Source: AP-15 sp963700185
GTDB lineage: Bacteria; Pseudomonadota; Alphaproteobacteria; ATCC43930; CGMCC-115725
DNA: 64,000 nucleotides
Direction: 5' to 3'
Assembly (NCBI GenBank): GCA_963700185.1
Contig: CAVOWP010000007.1
Location: 124,001 to 188,000 of the forward strand
Every line of letters begins with the position of its first letter. Positions within the stretch are counted from its first letter, which is position 1. Under the pieces are notes generated by a model that was not told the origin of the DNA, searched no databases, and saw only the letters and a list, made by a program, of their open reading frames with translations. Of this stretch, positions 9,989 through 18,279 are shown one piece after another. Position numbers and translations under genes: made by a program.

Positions 9989-10736
9989 AGAGATTGCGCC
10001 TAAGAAGTCCGTCCCCGTGCATCAGTATCAGCGTCATTCGGCCGCTTTTGATGACAGACGAAAGTCGATTCGTACCTGGCGGGACCGGGTCAAAGATCCG
10101 AGCCTGACGGTACTGCTGGTCACCGAGCTCTGCCTGGTTTTTGTGGCTGCGCCGCTGGCAGCGAGGGGATTGCCGATAGCGCGACCCATCGTCGAAACAC
10201 TGGCATTGGCGGTGTTGGCTCTCGTTGTCATGCTGTCGCACAGACGCGGAGCGATCGTGACGATCCTGCTCGGGCTGGTAGCCGCATTGGCGAGCCGCTC
10301 ACTCGGGCCGGCATGGGGACTGGTCGCAACGAGCGTGCTCCGCCATGGCGCTAACATCGTCGCTTTCTCTGCGCTGACCTGGGTGGTTTTGCATGCGGTC
10401 TATGGCCCTGGCCACATAACCTTTCACCGCCTTCAAGGGGCGGTCGTTCTGTATCTGAACCTCGCGGTGATCTGCGCCTCGGCCTTTAGCTTGATCTGGG
10501 AACTGAGCCCCACTGCCTTCGCCACCCCCGCCGGCCCGACGGGTGGTCCGGACGAATTCGCCACGATGCTTTATTTCAGCCTGACGACCTTGACCACGAC
10601 CGGCTACGGAGACATCGTGCCGGTCGACCCGTTCGCCCGCAGCTTGGCCAATTTGGAGTCCGTTATCGGGCAATTCTATCTCGCCATCACGGTTGCCCGC
10701 CTCGTGACGCTGGAACTCGAAGACCGGCGTCGCTAA
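9954..10736 (+). CDS. Potassium channel family protein (ion-channel pore domain)
   Basis: 260 residues. Four hydrophobic segments (about 50-72, 78-97, 99-118, 128-150) are followed by a classic two-helix pore module. Helix 5 is near 160-182, the pore helix ends in the selectivity filter TTTGYGD (about 214-220), and helix 6 spans roughly 232-252. The filter is that of K+-selective channels. No regulatory RCK domain follows. The first codons overlap the PPK2 stump by 35 bases and no ribosome site precedes 9954, so the true start may lie later, before the first membrane span. Confidence 0.85.
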   Translation: MSSLSSSPKSSEEIAPKKSVPVHQYQRHSAAFDDRRKSIRTWRDRVKDPSLTVLLVTELCLVFVAAPLAARGLPIARPIVETLALAVLALVVMLSHRRGAIVTILLGLVAALASRSLGPAWGLVATSVLRHGANIVAFSALTWVVLHAVYGPGHITFHRLQGAVVLYLNLAVICASAFSLIWELSPTAFATPAGPTGGPDEFATMLYFSLTTLTTTGYGDIVPVDPFARSLANLESVIGQFYLAITVARLVTLELEDRRR

Positions 10737-10775
10737 CTTCCAACTATGCTCGTCTCGTAACCCGAGGTACTTCGC

Positions 10776-11069
10776 ATGCGCCTCCCCATCCTTCTGCTCT
10801 CTGCGGCAACTCTGACATTTATCAACATCTCGGAGGTCGCTCACGCGCAGTATAACGCGCCGCCGCCGAATTATGGCTATTCTCCCCCGCCGTGCCAGGC
10901 CGTTACACCCGGCCCTTTACAGGGCGCGGGAAGAGGGGCGGCCGGAGGCGCACTTATCGGCGCGATTTCGGGCAATGCCGGGCGCGGCGCGGCAATCGGG
11001 GCCGGCTTTGGGGCTCTCCGGGGTGCGGTACGTCGGGGTTCAGCTCGCAGTGCGGGTGCCTGTTATTGA
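10776..11069 (+). CDS. Small exported glycine-zipper protein
   Basis: 97 residues. Residues 1-24 form a signal peptide (cleavage near AHAQ). A Pro/Tyr-rich linker follows, then alternating small residues: GAGRGAAGGALIGAISGNAG and RGAAIGAGFGALRGAV. This is the YMGG-type glycine zipper found in outer-membrane or periplasmic lipoprotein-like proteins, which pack into membranes or oligomerise. It sits between the K+ channel and the HdeA-like gene on the same strand. Confidence 0.7.
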   Translation: MRLPILLLSAATLTFINISEVAHAQYNAPPPNYGYSPPPCQAVTPGPLQGAGRGAAGGALIGAISGNAGRGAAIGAGFGALRGAVRRGSARSAGACY

Positions 11070-11150
11070 GGCGATATCGGTGGTTGTTTAAGCGGTCTTG
11101 CCTGGAACGGGCGTCAGCTCTGCGGGACGCCACCGATAAACAAGGGGATA

Positions 11151-11555
11151 ATGATGAAAAAAGAGCTCGTGGCCGTTCTGTTGTCCTGCAGTCTTATCGC
11201 GTGTGCGCAGCCATCCACCCCCCAGCAACAAGCGGCGCCAACTCCCGCACCCGCTGCGCCTCCACCGGAGGCCGCTCCACAACCCACGCCGCGAGTCACA
11301 TCTGAAGCGCAGATCGCGCCGGGGCGGTGGGATGTCGACCGGGTGCGCTGCTCCGATCTGCTAGGCGCCGACGATGACGACCGGGCGGCAGCAGTCATGT
11401 TTTATTACGGCTATTTGGCGGCAAAAGCCGGGATCCGCGTGATCGATGTGAGCCAGATCGACGGCAATGTCAGAAAGGTGATGGACCGTTGCGCCGTTGC
11501 GCCGAACGAGACCGTCCCACAGGCCTTCCGCCAGGCGCTCAGCCGCCGCCGATAA
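11151..11555 (+). CDS. HdeA/HdeB-like periplasmic protein with lipoprotein signal
   Basis: 134 residues. The N-terminus has a lipobox-like LIAC (Cys18), then a Pro/Ala/Gln-rich spacer to about residue 55. The folded part carries the family pattern: CSDLLGADDDDRAAAVMFYY, GYLAAKAGIRVIDVSQIDGN and a second cysteine in VMDRCAVAPNET. HdeA proteins are small acid-activated periplasmic chaperones held by one disulfide; the two conserved cysteines fit. AAGGGGATA precedes the ATG. Here it is probably anchored to a membrane, which differs from the soluble enteric proteins. Confidence 0.75.
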   Translation: MMKKELVAVLLSCSLIACAQPSTPQQQAAPTPAPAAPPPEAAPQPTPRVTSEAQIAPGRWDVDRVRCSDLLGADDDDRAAAVMFYYGYLAAKAGIRVIDVSQIDGNVRKVMDRCAVAPNETVPQAFRQALSRRR

Positions 11556-11606
11556 CCAATCCAGACCGAGTGAAATGCCGTGCCGATGATCAGTACGTTT
11601 CTGATC

Positions 11607-11621
11607 CGAGCCGTCGGCTCG
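11607..11621. terminator. Hairpin between convergent genes, candidate bidirectional terminator
   Basis: CGAGCC (11607-11612), loop GTC, GGCTCG (11616-11621): a perfect six-pair stem in the 79-base gap between the HdeA-like gene and the end of the grr operon, which converge here. There is no long T tract, so termination efficiency is uncertain. Confidence 0.4.
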
Positions 11622-11634
11622 CCTGACTTTGGTC

Positions 11635-12384
11635 CTATTCCCAGTAGGCCGCGATAATCGTGTTGTCGTCGCCGAGGATCAGATTGAGCCGGTTTGGATC
11701 GTGGGTGATGCCTCTAATGCCCCGCGACGGTACAATCCACCGCAATACTTTGGGCAGATCCTCCTCGCGAACCGCCCCTTGCTGACCGGGCTGAGCCTTA
11801 CCACGCTCGACAAACTTCTTGCCAACGCAGTCCTTGCAGTCGTTGACGTTGATCTGCGCCTGGTTGACGCCCGGCATCTGCTTGACCTCGATCGCATTCT
11901 CCGAGGCACGCACGCGCACCCCTTTGAATAGGTGGCCTTCTTCCAATGGAAACACGGCGCCGATAGGCACAAAACCCTCCGCCGTCTGCGTCTGCTCCGG
12001 CATCGTCGCGATGAATTGCAGATCGAGGATCCCGTCCAACGGTTTTCCGACAAATGTCGGAACCAGCTGCGGCGCGCTCCAGCCCTGAGATCCGGTCAGC
12101 CCGGTGACCCGGACGATGTCGAGCTGGGGCTCTGTCGAAGTCCGCATCACCTCGACACTTGTGACGTAGAGAACGGGAAGTTCGGTCCCCGGCGTCGTTT
12201 CATCGGATTGGGTGGGTTCGACCATCTGCCCGGCGCCAGCGTATCCTTGCGGCTGCCCAGCTGTACCGGATGGGGGCGCACCGGATGGCGGCGGGCCGCC
12301 CTGGGCGAGTGCAAACCCGGCCAAACCGATCTGCAGCGCAGCAGCTATCGCAAATGCGCCCAAGCGGGGAAACCTCATATTCAT
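11635..12384 (-). CDS. Secreted protein of unknown function, last gene of the grr operon
   Basis: 249 residues from the ATG at 12384, chosen because GGAGG lies just upstream and a signal peptide follows at once (residues 1-27, cleavage near FALAQ). A Gly/Pro-rich linker spans about 28-55. The mature part is mostly beta-strand-like with a CxxC pair at about 183 and 186 (NDCKDCVGKK). It ends NLILGDDNTIIAAYWE. It starts 23 bases after the radical SAM gene on the same strand, so it is probably co-transcribed. I do not recognise a family. It does not look like the extracellular solute-binding orphan (GrrP) usual in grr loci. Confidence 0.7.
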   Translation of the reverse strand: MNMRFPRLGAFAIAAALQIGLAGFALAQGGPPPSGAPPSGTAGQPQGYAGAGQMVEPTQSDETTPGTELPVLYVTSVEVMRTSTEPQLDIVRVTGLTGSQGWSAPQLVPTFVGKPLDGILDLQFIATMPEQTQTAEGFVPIGAVFPLEEGHLFKGVRVRASENAIEVKQMPGVNQAQINVNDCKDCVGKKFVERGKAQPGQQGAVREEDLPKVLRWIVPSRGIRGITHDPNRLNLILGDDNTIIAAYWE

Positions 12385-12407
12385 CACATCCTCCGAATCG
12401 CCAGTGT

Positions 12408-13607
12408 TCATTCCCAGCGGGCGCTGTGATCCGGCGCCCGCGCAGCCGTCTCGATACAAGGAATGCGCGAATTGTTCGATTCGGACACGCTCGCCTGGAC
12501 GCGCTCCAGCGCATCGAGCACGAGATCGGTTGCCCGCATCTTCGTCAGGCGGCAATAGGTCGTCTCGGTACTGATAAAGGTTCCGTTCTCGGCAAGCTTA
12601 TTGACCGGCTCCCCCCCGCCGCACACACTGAAATATTCACAGCTTTCACGGCACATCGCCACGCCTGCCTCAATGTCTTCGAGCATCCTGGCGAAATTCG
12701 CGCGCCGCGGCAAATCGACCAGCCTGTCGCGATTGATATTCCCCAACAGGAAATCGCCATATTGCGCATTCTTCAGCCCGAGCAGTTCGGGCGAGAACGT
12801 CGAGATGTTGCCGGCCCAGTCCATGCTGGTGATTGCAAAAGGCTCGACCAGCTGATTGCTAAACGGCGCATCCTTGGGACGAATCACCTGCTGTAGCGCG
12901 TGCTCGATTTCACGGATGAACTTGATCTTACCGGGCAACGCCGACGAAAGCCGCCAGAACTCGCTCAAGAACCGGTAATACGCGGCTTCGACACCGCTGT
13001 CGGCAAAGGACTGCGAGAGGTGATCGCCTTCGGATTCTTCGACATTGAAGCACACCTGCTCGATGGCCTCGGAGAGGTAGAAATCGAACATCTCCCCGGG
13101 CGCCAGCATGCTGTCCAGCGACAGCACCGAAATCACATGAAAAGGCACTTCGTGCCGGCGCAGGAGCCGAATTCCGGCAATCGTCTTGTCAAAAGTGCCA
13201 CGGCCCGATCGGGTTAGCCTATTGCGATCGTGCAGGAGCTTCGGCCCGTCGACGCTGACCCCGACATTGACGTGCTCCTCGGCAAAAAAATCGCACCATG
13301 CGTCGTCAATGAGCGTCCCATTGGTTTGGAAGGAGTGAGTGACCGCCAGTTCCGCCGGCCTCGCCCGATCGATCATTCGGAACGCATCGCGGTAGAACCC
13401 GATCGGCAACACCATCGGTTCGCCAGCATGCCATACTACCGACAAGCAGTCCTGGAGCCAACCGGATGAAAATACTTGCGAAAATAGGTTAGAGAGCGTC
13501 GTCGACGCAACGATTGCTTTAGAATTTCGATCCGGCAAATAACAATACCGGCAATCGATGTTGCAGAAAGGGGTAGGCTGAATGACCAGCAGTTCTATTC
13601 TGGGCAC
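12408..13607 (-). CDS. grrM: Radical SAM/SPASM peptide maturase, GrrM type (cyclophane-forming)
   Basis: 399 residues. The radical SAM cluster motif is CNIDCRYC (Cys15, 19, 22), next to the N-terminus with no RRE-like domain before it. VVWHAGEPMVLPIGFYRDAF and HSFQTNGTLIDDAWCDFF are typical of the peptide-maturase subfamily. A C-terminal SPASM region has cysteines near 319, 323, 329 and 352 (CRESCEYFSVCGGG, TTYC) to bind auxiliary Fe-S clusters. Enzymes of this type join an aromatic ring carbon to the beta-carbon of a residue two positions on, making three-residue cyclophanes. Two suitable precursors lie directly upstream, the nearer stopping 23 bases before this start. Confidence 0.9.
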   Translation of the reverse strand: MPRIELLVIQPTPFCNIDCRYCYLPDRNSKAIVASTTLSNLFSQVFSSGWLQDCLSVVWHAGEPMVLPIGFYRDAFRMIDRARPAELAVTHSFQTNGTLIDDAWCDFFAEEHVNVGVSVDGPKLLHDRNRLTRSGRGTFDKTIAGIRLLRRHEVPFHVISVLSLDSMLAPGEMFDFYLSEAIEQVCFNVEESEGDHLSQSFADSGVEAAYYRFLSEFWRLSSALPGKIKFIREIEHALQQVIRPKDAPFSNQLVEPFAITSMDWAGNISTFSPELLGLKNAQYGDFLLGNINRDRLVDLPRRANFARMLEDIEAGVAMCRESCEYFSVCGGGEPVNKLAENGTFISTETTYCRLTKMRATDLVLDALERVQASVSESNNSRIPCIETAARAPDHSARWE

Positions 13608-13630
13608 GAGATGGCTCGCTGTTTACCCGC

Positions 13631-13999
13631 CTACCAATTACGCCACCAGTTGTTCCAGTTGTTCCAATTGCGCCAATTGTTCCAATTGGGCCAACCCCAA
13701 CCGCCCCACGGGCGGCCCCAACCCCCGCCCCCATTCCACCAATTCCCCCAAGCGAGCCGCAGATTGCCGGCGCCCGGTTCGGCCTCCTTACTCCCGGTGT
13801 CGCCTACTGCCGAGACCGCCTCACGAATGGCGGCTAGCCTTTCCGCGACGGCATCTCTATCCGAAGCCGAAGGTTGCGCTGTTGTGGGGTGCTCGTTGGC
13901 GGCGGTCGGCACCGTCGAGCCGAGGAATAGCGACATGCCCACTGCCCCGGCAGGGAGGATCCCTGACAGGACCTTGACGTATTTCTGCGTCAGTGACAT
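13631..13999 (-). CDS. grrA: GrrA-type RiPP precursor 1 (Trp/Asn/Gly-rich C-terminus)
   Basis: 122 residues. Residues 1-35 look like a signal peptide (Lys-containing start, hydrophobic PAGAVGMSLFLGS, then TAANE). Residues 45-65 hold a helix (VAERLAAIREAVSAV) shared with the second precursor and probably bound by the maturase. From about 82 the core is almost only W, N, G, R and P, with eight W-x-N triplets (WGN, WWN, WPN, WNN, WRN and repeats), the form expected for three-residue Trp-Asn cyclophanes. GGGAGGGG precedes the ATG. The stop is TAG at 13631. Confidence 0.88.
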   Translation of the reverse strand: MSLTQKYVKVLSGILPAGAVGMSLFLGSTVPTAANEHPTTAQPSASDRDAVAERLAAIREAVSAVGDTGSKEAEPGAGNLRLAWGNWWNGGGGWGRPWGGWGWPNWNNWRNWNNWNNWWRNW

Positions 14000-14140
14000 C
14001 AGAACCCCTCCCTAACCAAGCATCGACCTACAATGCGAGAGAAATCGCTCGCGCCTATGGCCTCCCGCGTCTATAGCAATGAGGCTCACCCCAGTCAAAC
14101 TTACGAACCCGCGCAAGCCCGGCTCCCCTTTACTGACAAA

Positions 14141-14497
14141 TTACCAATTACGCCACCAATTATTCCAACCCCCGTTGCGCCAACCGTTGCGCCAGTTGCT
14201 CCACCCACCGTTGCGCCAGCCGGGACCTCTCCATCCACCGTTGCGCCACCAATTTCCCCAGGCCAGCTGCTGCTCACCGTCGGCCGACTCGACGACGGCC
14301 GGGAGGTCTGAGACCGCCTCACGTATGACAGCGAGTCGCTCCGACACACTGAAGAGATCCGACGCTGAAGGTCGCGATCCTGCCGGATGCTGGTTGGCGT
14401 CGCCAGGTGCGGTCGAGCCGAGCAGCAGGGATACGCCGACCGCCCCGGCCGGCATGATCTCGGAAAGTATCTTGAGGTACTTCTGCCGCAGCGACAT
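14141..14497 (-). CDS. grrA: GrrA-type RiPP precursor 2
   Basis: 118 residues from the ATG at 14497, chosen because GAGGTGG lies eight bases upstream and it aligns with the start of precursor 1 (MSLRQKYLKIL against MSLTQKYVKVL). The leader helix SERLAVIREAVSDL is conserved. The core (79-118) has eight W-x-N triplets: WGN, five WRN, WSN and WNN, spaced by Gly-Gly or Gly. Both precursors end NNWWRNW. It is the first gene of the operon, 59 bases downstream of tag, with 141 bases between it and precursor 1. Confidence 0.87.
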   Translation of the reverse strand: MSLRQKYLKILSEIMPAGAVGVSLLLGSTAPGDANQHPAGSRPSASDLFSVSERLAVIREAVSDLPAVVESADGEQQLAWGNWWRNGGWRGPGWRNGGWSNWRNGWRNGGWNNWWRNW

Positions 14498-14556
14498 CGA
14501 AACCACCTCTGATGGTCATAAATCCGGCAGAGTTTCTGACAAAACCGTGATTGCCG

Positions 14557-15108
14557 TCAAACTCGGACAGGTACCCGCGCCCAGGGCGGTGACAGATCGA
14601 GTATCCGGGCAAAGACCGGGCAATCCGGTTCATGCGCCCCGGCCAGATAACCAATGCTCATCAAGAACTCGTTGACGATCTGCCCGCCGGTGAAGCGAAA
14701 GGTCTGGCGAAACAGGCGCGTCCATTCTTGCGGCGATCGCGGGTGATGGGCCTCGAGCCAACCGACGAGCGACCCGTGCGACATTCGCAGCGTCTGGATG
14801 CGCCGTGCATTCTCGGCTGCCGCTTCGATTTTGAGCCGGTTGCGGATGATTCCCGGATCGGCGAGCAGGCGGTCGATATCGGCCGGCCCGAAAGCAGCGA
14901 CGCGGTCGACGTCGAAATCCGCAAAGGCCGCACGAAAGGCGGTCCGTTTTTTGAGGATCGTCAGCCAGGACAATCCCGCCTGGTTAATCTCGAGGACGAG
15001 CCGCTCGAACAGCACGCTTTCCTCGCTGGTCGGGAAACCGTACTCGCCACCATGATAGGGGCCGTGCACCGGATGGCCGGGCGCAATTCGGCAATATGCG
15101 GCGCTCAA
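14557..15108 (-). CDS. tag: DNA-3-methyladenine glycosylase I
   Basis: 183 residues. It removes 3-methyladenine from alkylated DNA. The Tag pattern is present: a Cys near the N-terminus (AAYCRIAPG), YHGGEYGFP, then LFERLVLEINQAGLSWLTIL, a helix-hairpin-helix core, and near the C-terminus GAHEPDCPVF. Cys6 with the late His-x3-Cys pair fits the structural zinc site of this family. It is the last of a minus-strand run that begins with nuoA, starting one base after the DUF1467 stop, and lies 59 bases upstream of the grr operon. Confidence 0.9.
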   Translation of the reverse strand: MSAAYCRIAPGHPVHGPYHGGEYGFPTSEESVLFERLVLEINQAGLSWLTILKKRTAFRAAFADFDVDRVAAFGPADIDRLLADPGIIRNRLKIEAAAENARRIQTLRMSHGSLVGWLEAHHPRSPQEWTRLFRQTFRFTGGQIVNEFLMSIGYLAGAHEPDCPVFARILDLSPPWARVPVRV

Positions 15109-15109
15109 A

Positions 15110-15346
15110 TTACGGCTCGCGAAAACTCAGCCAGGGAGATTTCACCAATATGTAAATTGCCAGCCAGATCACCGCCGAAACCGCCGTCGTAATCGCAATC
15201 TTCAGCAGCATCCGCGGCCGCTGCGGCGCTCCCGCGGCGTGACCCGGGTCGTCCGGTTCGGCGGGCGTCACCCACAGTGGCAACACGGCAAAAAGAGTAA
15301 TCCACCAAACGAGTACATAGACGATAATTCCGGTGACCCATGCCAT
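15110..15346 (-). CDS. DUF1467 family small membrane protein
   Basis: 78 residues with two membrane spans: 3-28 (WVTGIIVYVLVWWITLFAVL) and 48-68 (LKIAITTAVSAVIWLAIYIL). They are joined by a polar loop rich in Pro and Asp. This is the DUF1467 protein that follows methylmalonyl-CoA epimerase in most alphaproteobacteria. Function is unknown. Confidence 0.85.
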   Translation of the reverse strand: MAWVTGIIVYVLVWWITLFAVLPLWVTPAEPDDPGHAAGAPQRPRMLLKIAITTAVSAVIWLAIYILVKSPWLSFREP

Positions 15347-15373
15347 CAGTGGCCGCGTGCTGCAGGGCCCGGT

Positions 15374-15778
15374 TCACGCCTGCTCGAGCTCGATGAGGGT
15401 TCCACAAAAATCCTTCGGGTGCAGAAAGAGCACCGGCTTGTCGTGGGCGCCCAGCCGCGGCTTGCCATCCCCGAGCACTCTCGCGCCTTCGGCCCGCAGC
15501 CGATCCCGCGCTTCGATGATGTCGTCGACCTCGTAGCAGATGTGGTGCATTCCGCCCGCCGGATTGCGCTCGAGAAAGGCTTTGACCGGCGAGGTTGGTC
15601 CGAGCGGTTCGAGCAGCTCGATCTTGGTGTTCGGCAACTCGACAAAAATGACGGTGACGCCATGCGCCGCTAGCGGGCATGGCTCCGATACGCGAGCGCC
15701 GAGAGCCTGGCTATAAATCGCGCCCGCCGCCGCGACATCGGGCACAACGATCGCGATGTGGTTGAGCCGTCCGATCAT
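15374..15778 (-). CDS. mce: Methylmalonyl-CoA epimerase
   Basis: 134 residues, a glyoxalase/VOC-fold enzyme that interconverts the (R) and (S) forms of methylmalonyl-CoA in the propionyl-CoA pathway. The metal ligands are recognisable: His in LNHIAIVV at the start, His in GGMHHICYEV, and Glu in GTLIELEQ at the end. The motif KPVLFLHPKDFCGTLIE is typical. The gene follows rnj by 27 bases in the nuo-linked operon. Confidence 0.93.
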   Translation of the reverse strand: MIGRLNHIAIVVPDVAAAGAIYSQALGARVSEPCPLAAHGVTVIFVELPNTKIELLEPLGPTSPVKAFLERNPAGGMHHICYEVDDIIEARDRLRAEGARVLGDGKPRLGAHDKPVLFLHPKDFCGTLIELEQA

Positions 15779-15805
15779 GGATGGGGCATTCTCACAGGCA
15801 TCGCG

Positions 15806-17497
15806 TCAAATCCTGACCAGATGAATTTCGACCAATGGCCGCTTGCCAAACCGCTCATTGAGGATGCGGCGTAGAGCTCGGCGTGCTGCGTCGCGCACGG
15901 CCTCGTCGTCGCGGCGCAGGTTCCCCGGCAGTTCGTCGAGCGCGCGTTCGATGGCGCTGCGCAAGGCGGGAGCGGCGGCTTCGGCAGCCGCCGACTCGAC
16001 GATGCCGATAATGCTGATCGTCGGTGGCGCCAAGTGCTGGCCGTGACGATCGACGACCAAAGTGGCAACGGCGCTGCCGTTGAAAGTGACGCGGCGACGG
16101 TCCTTCAGTGCGTTGCCGTCGACCGGCAGCAGCCCCTTTCCGTCGCTGGCGAGCCTCCCCACCGGCACCTCGTCGACGACGCTGGCGCCACTCGCCGCGA
16201 GCCGCACCACGTCGCCGTTCTGAATGACGAGCGGCTGCGGAACCTGGCACTCGCCCGCCAATTCAGCATGGGCGATCAGGTGGCGGGCCTCGCCATGCAC
16301 CGGGACGGCGATTTGCGGGCGGACCATCTGGTACATCCGCACCAGCTCGTCGCGGGCCGGATGTCCCGAGACGTGGACGAAATGGTCCTCCTCGGTGACG
16401 ATCTCGACGCCGAGCCGAACCAGCGCATTCTGCAGCCGGTTGATCGACTTCTCGTTGCCCGGAATGATGCGCGACGAGAAGATGACGACATCCCCGGTCT
16501 CCAGCACGACATGCGGGTGATCGTCGCGGGCGATCCGCGAAAGGGCCGCGCGAGGCTCGCCCTGGCTGCCGGTGCAGATCATTACGATCCGGTCGCGCGG
16601 GATGTAGCCCGCCTCGTCCTCGGTCAGAAAGCGCGGCAGATCCGTCAGGTAACCGTTCTCGCGGGCGGCCTTGTCGATCCGCCACAACGACCGTCCGACC
16701 AGCGCGATTTCCCGGCTATGGGCGGCGGCCGCCCGCGCAATCGACTCGAGCCGCGCAACATTCGAGGCGAAGCAGGCGACTGCGACCCGCGCATCGTAGC
16801 GGCCGATCAGGTCGATCAGGGACCGGCGCAATTCCGCCTCGGAGCCCGAGGTGCCGGGCCGCAGCGCGTTTGTCGAATCCCCGACCAATGCGAGGACCCC
16901 TTCGTCGCCGAGCCTCGTCAAGGCGGCCTCGTCCGCGGTCGGGCCGATCAGCGGATCCGGATCCAACTTCCAGTCGCCCGTATGCAGCACGGTTCCGACC
17001 GGCGTGCGCAAGGCGACCGCATTCGGTTCGGGGATCGAATGGGTGAGGGTGATCAATTCGAGGTCGAACGGGCCGATCGTAAACCGGCCCGACAATGGCA
17101 CGACATTGATCTTGACCTGATCGGCGAACCCGGTCTCGGCCAGCTTGGCGCGCAAGAAAGAGGCGGTGAACGGTGTCGCCCAGATTGGACAGCGCAGTTG
17201 CCTCCAGAGATAGGGAATGGCCCCGATATGATCCTCGTGCGCATGGGTCGCCACGATCCCGAGCAAGCGGTCGCGGCGTTCGACGATAAAGCCGGGATCG
17301 GGCATGACGACTTCGAGCCCCGGTTGGGAATCATCTCCGAAGGTGACGCCGCAATCGATGATCAGCCAGTCGCCCTGATACCCGTAAACATTCAGGTTCA
17401 TCCCGATTTCGCCCGCACCGCCGAGCGGGACAAAGAACAGCGCGTCGGGGTCGCGGTAATCCGGCCGGGCCCCCGACTGCAAAGGCGGATGTCTCAT
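15806..17497 (-). CDS. rnj: Ribonuclease J
   Basis: 563 residues from the ATG at 17497, which overlaps the coaX stop (ATGA). This is a metallo-beta-lactamase/beta-CASP ribonuclease with endo- and 5'-exonuclease activity on RNA. Motifs: FVPLGGAGEIGMNLNVY at the start, the zinc site THAHEDHIGAIPYL, HTGDWKLDP, then the beta-CASP segment VACFASNVARLESIA and the later VPVHGEARHL. An earlier in-frame start would add over 100 residues read through coaX and can be ignored. Confidence 0.94.
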   Translation of the reverse strand: MRHPPLQSGARPDYRDPDALFFVPLGGAGEIGMNLNVYGYQGDWLIIDCGVTFGDDSQPGLEVVMPDPGFIVERRDRLLGIVATHAHEDHIGAIPYLWRQLRCPIWATPFTASFLRAKLAETGFADQVKINVVPLSGRFTIGPFDLELITLTHSIPEPNAVALRTPVGTVLHTGDWKLDPDPLIGPTADEAALTRLGDEGVLALVGDSTNALRPGTSGSEAELRRSLIDLIGRYDARVAVACFASNVARLESIARAAAAHSREIALVGRSLWRIDKAARENGYLTDLPRFLTEDEAGYIPRDRIVMICTGSQGEPRAALSRIARDDHPHVVLETGDVVIFSSRIIPGNEKSINRLQNALVRLGVEIVTEEDHFVHVSGHPARDELVRMYQMVRPQIAVPVHGEARHLIAHAELAGECQVPQPLVIQNGDVVRLAASGASVVDEVPVGRLASDGKGLLPVDGNALKDRRRVTFNGSAVATLVVDRHGQHLAPPTISIIGIVESAAAEAAAPALRSAIERALDELPGNLRRDDEAVRDAARRALRRILNERFGKRPLVEIHLVRI

Positions 17498-18270
17498 TTG
17501 TCGCGGTTTCGGCGGTAGATCAGGTGGAGCCCCCACAAGGTCAGGTCGGGATCGACATGGTCGATGACGTCGATCGCCGTGGCGAAGAGCGGTGCCAGGC
17601 CGCCGGTCGCAATCACCTCCATCGCCTCGCCGCGCTCGTCGCGGATGCGTCGCACCAAGCCTTCGACCAACCCAACATAGCCCCAGAACACGCCGGATTG
17701 CATGGCCGGGATGGTGCTGCGGCCGACGACCGTCGGAGGGCGCTCGATCGAGACGCGCGGCAATTGCGCCGCCGCCATTTCCAAGGCCAGCACAGCCAGA
17801 TTCGGTCCTGGCGCGAGAACCCCGCCGCAATAATTGCCGGCGCGGTCGACGATGTCGAAATTGGTCGATGTGCCGAAATCGACGACCATCAGCGGCACCT
17901 TGTAGCGATCCTGCGCTGCAACCGCGTTAGCGATCCGGTCGGCGCCGACATTCTGCGGCGGCATATCGACATCGACACCGATCCCGAGTCGGCAATTTGG
18001 CCTCCCTACGACCAGCGGTTCGCTGCTGAAATAACGCCTGCACAAGCTGATCAGATTGAAGGACGCCTCCGGTACGACATTGGCGATGATCGTCGCATCA
18101 ACATTGCTTGGAGCAAGACCGGCCAGCGCCATTAGTTGGGTCAGCCACACTGCGTATTCGTCGGCGGTGCGCTTCGGGTTCGTCGCCGCCCGCCACGAGC
18201 CGCGCAAATCGTCCTCCGCGTAAACCGCAAAAACGACGTTTGTGTTCCCTGAATCAATGGCAAGCAGCAT
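17494..18270 (-). CDS. coaX: Type III pantothenate kinase
   Basis: 258 residues. It phosphorylates pantothenate, the first step to coenzyme A. It shows the CoaX ASKHA motifs: LAIDSGNTNVVFAVY (phosphate loop), PPQNVGADRIANAVAA, VVDFGTSTNFDIV (catalytic Asp region) and GVLAPGPNLAV. Its stop overlaps the rnj start by four bases and its start lies nine bases after birA, so the three genes are coupled. Confidence 0.94.
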   Translation of the reverse strand: MLLAIDSGNTNVVFAVYAEDDLRGSWRAATNPKRTADEYAVWLTQLMALAGLAPSNVDATIIANVVPEASFNLISLCRRYFSSEPLVVGRPNCRLGIGVDVDMPPQNVGADRIANAVAAQDRYKVPLMVVDFGTSTNFDIVDRAGNYCGGVLAPGPNLAVLALEMAAAQLPRVSIERPPTVVGRSTIPAMQSGVFWGYVGLVEGLVRRIRDERGEAMEVIATGGLAPLFATAIDVIDHVDPDLTLWGLHLIYRRNRDK

Positions 18271-18279
18271 TTGGCCTCG

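Noticed and set aside
13631..14497. Trp/Asn/Gly-rich tails as low-complexity or assembly artefacts
   Set aside because: Two independent genes share a leader, ribosome sites and W-x-N cores and lie beside a matching radical SAM enzyme, so the composition is functional.
16034..17518. 494-codon frame antisense to rnj
   Set aside because: Same codon-bias shadow; RNase J motifs lie on the minus strand.
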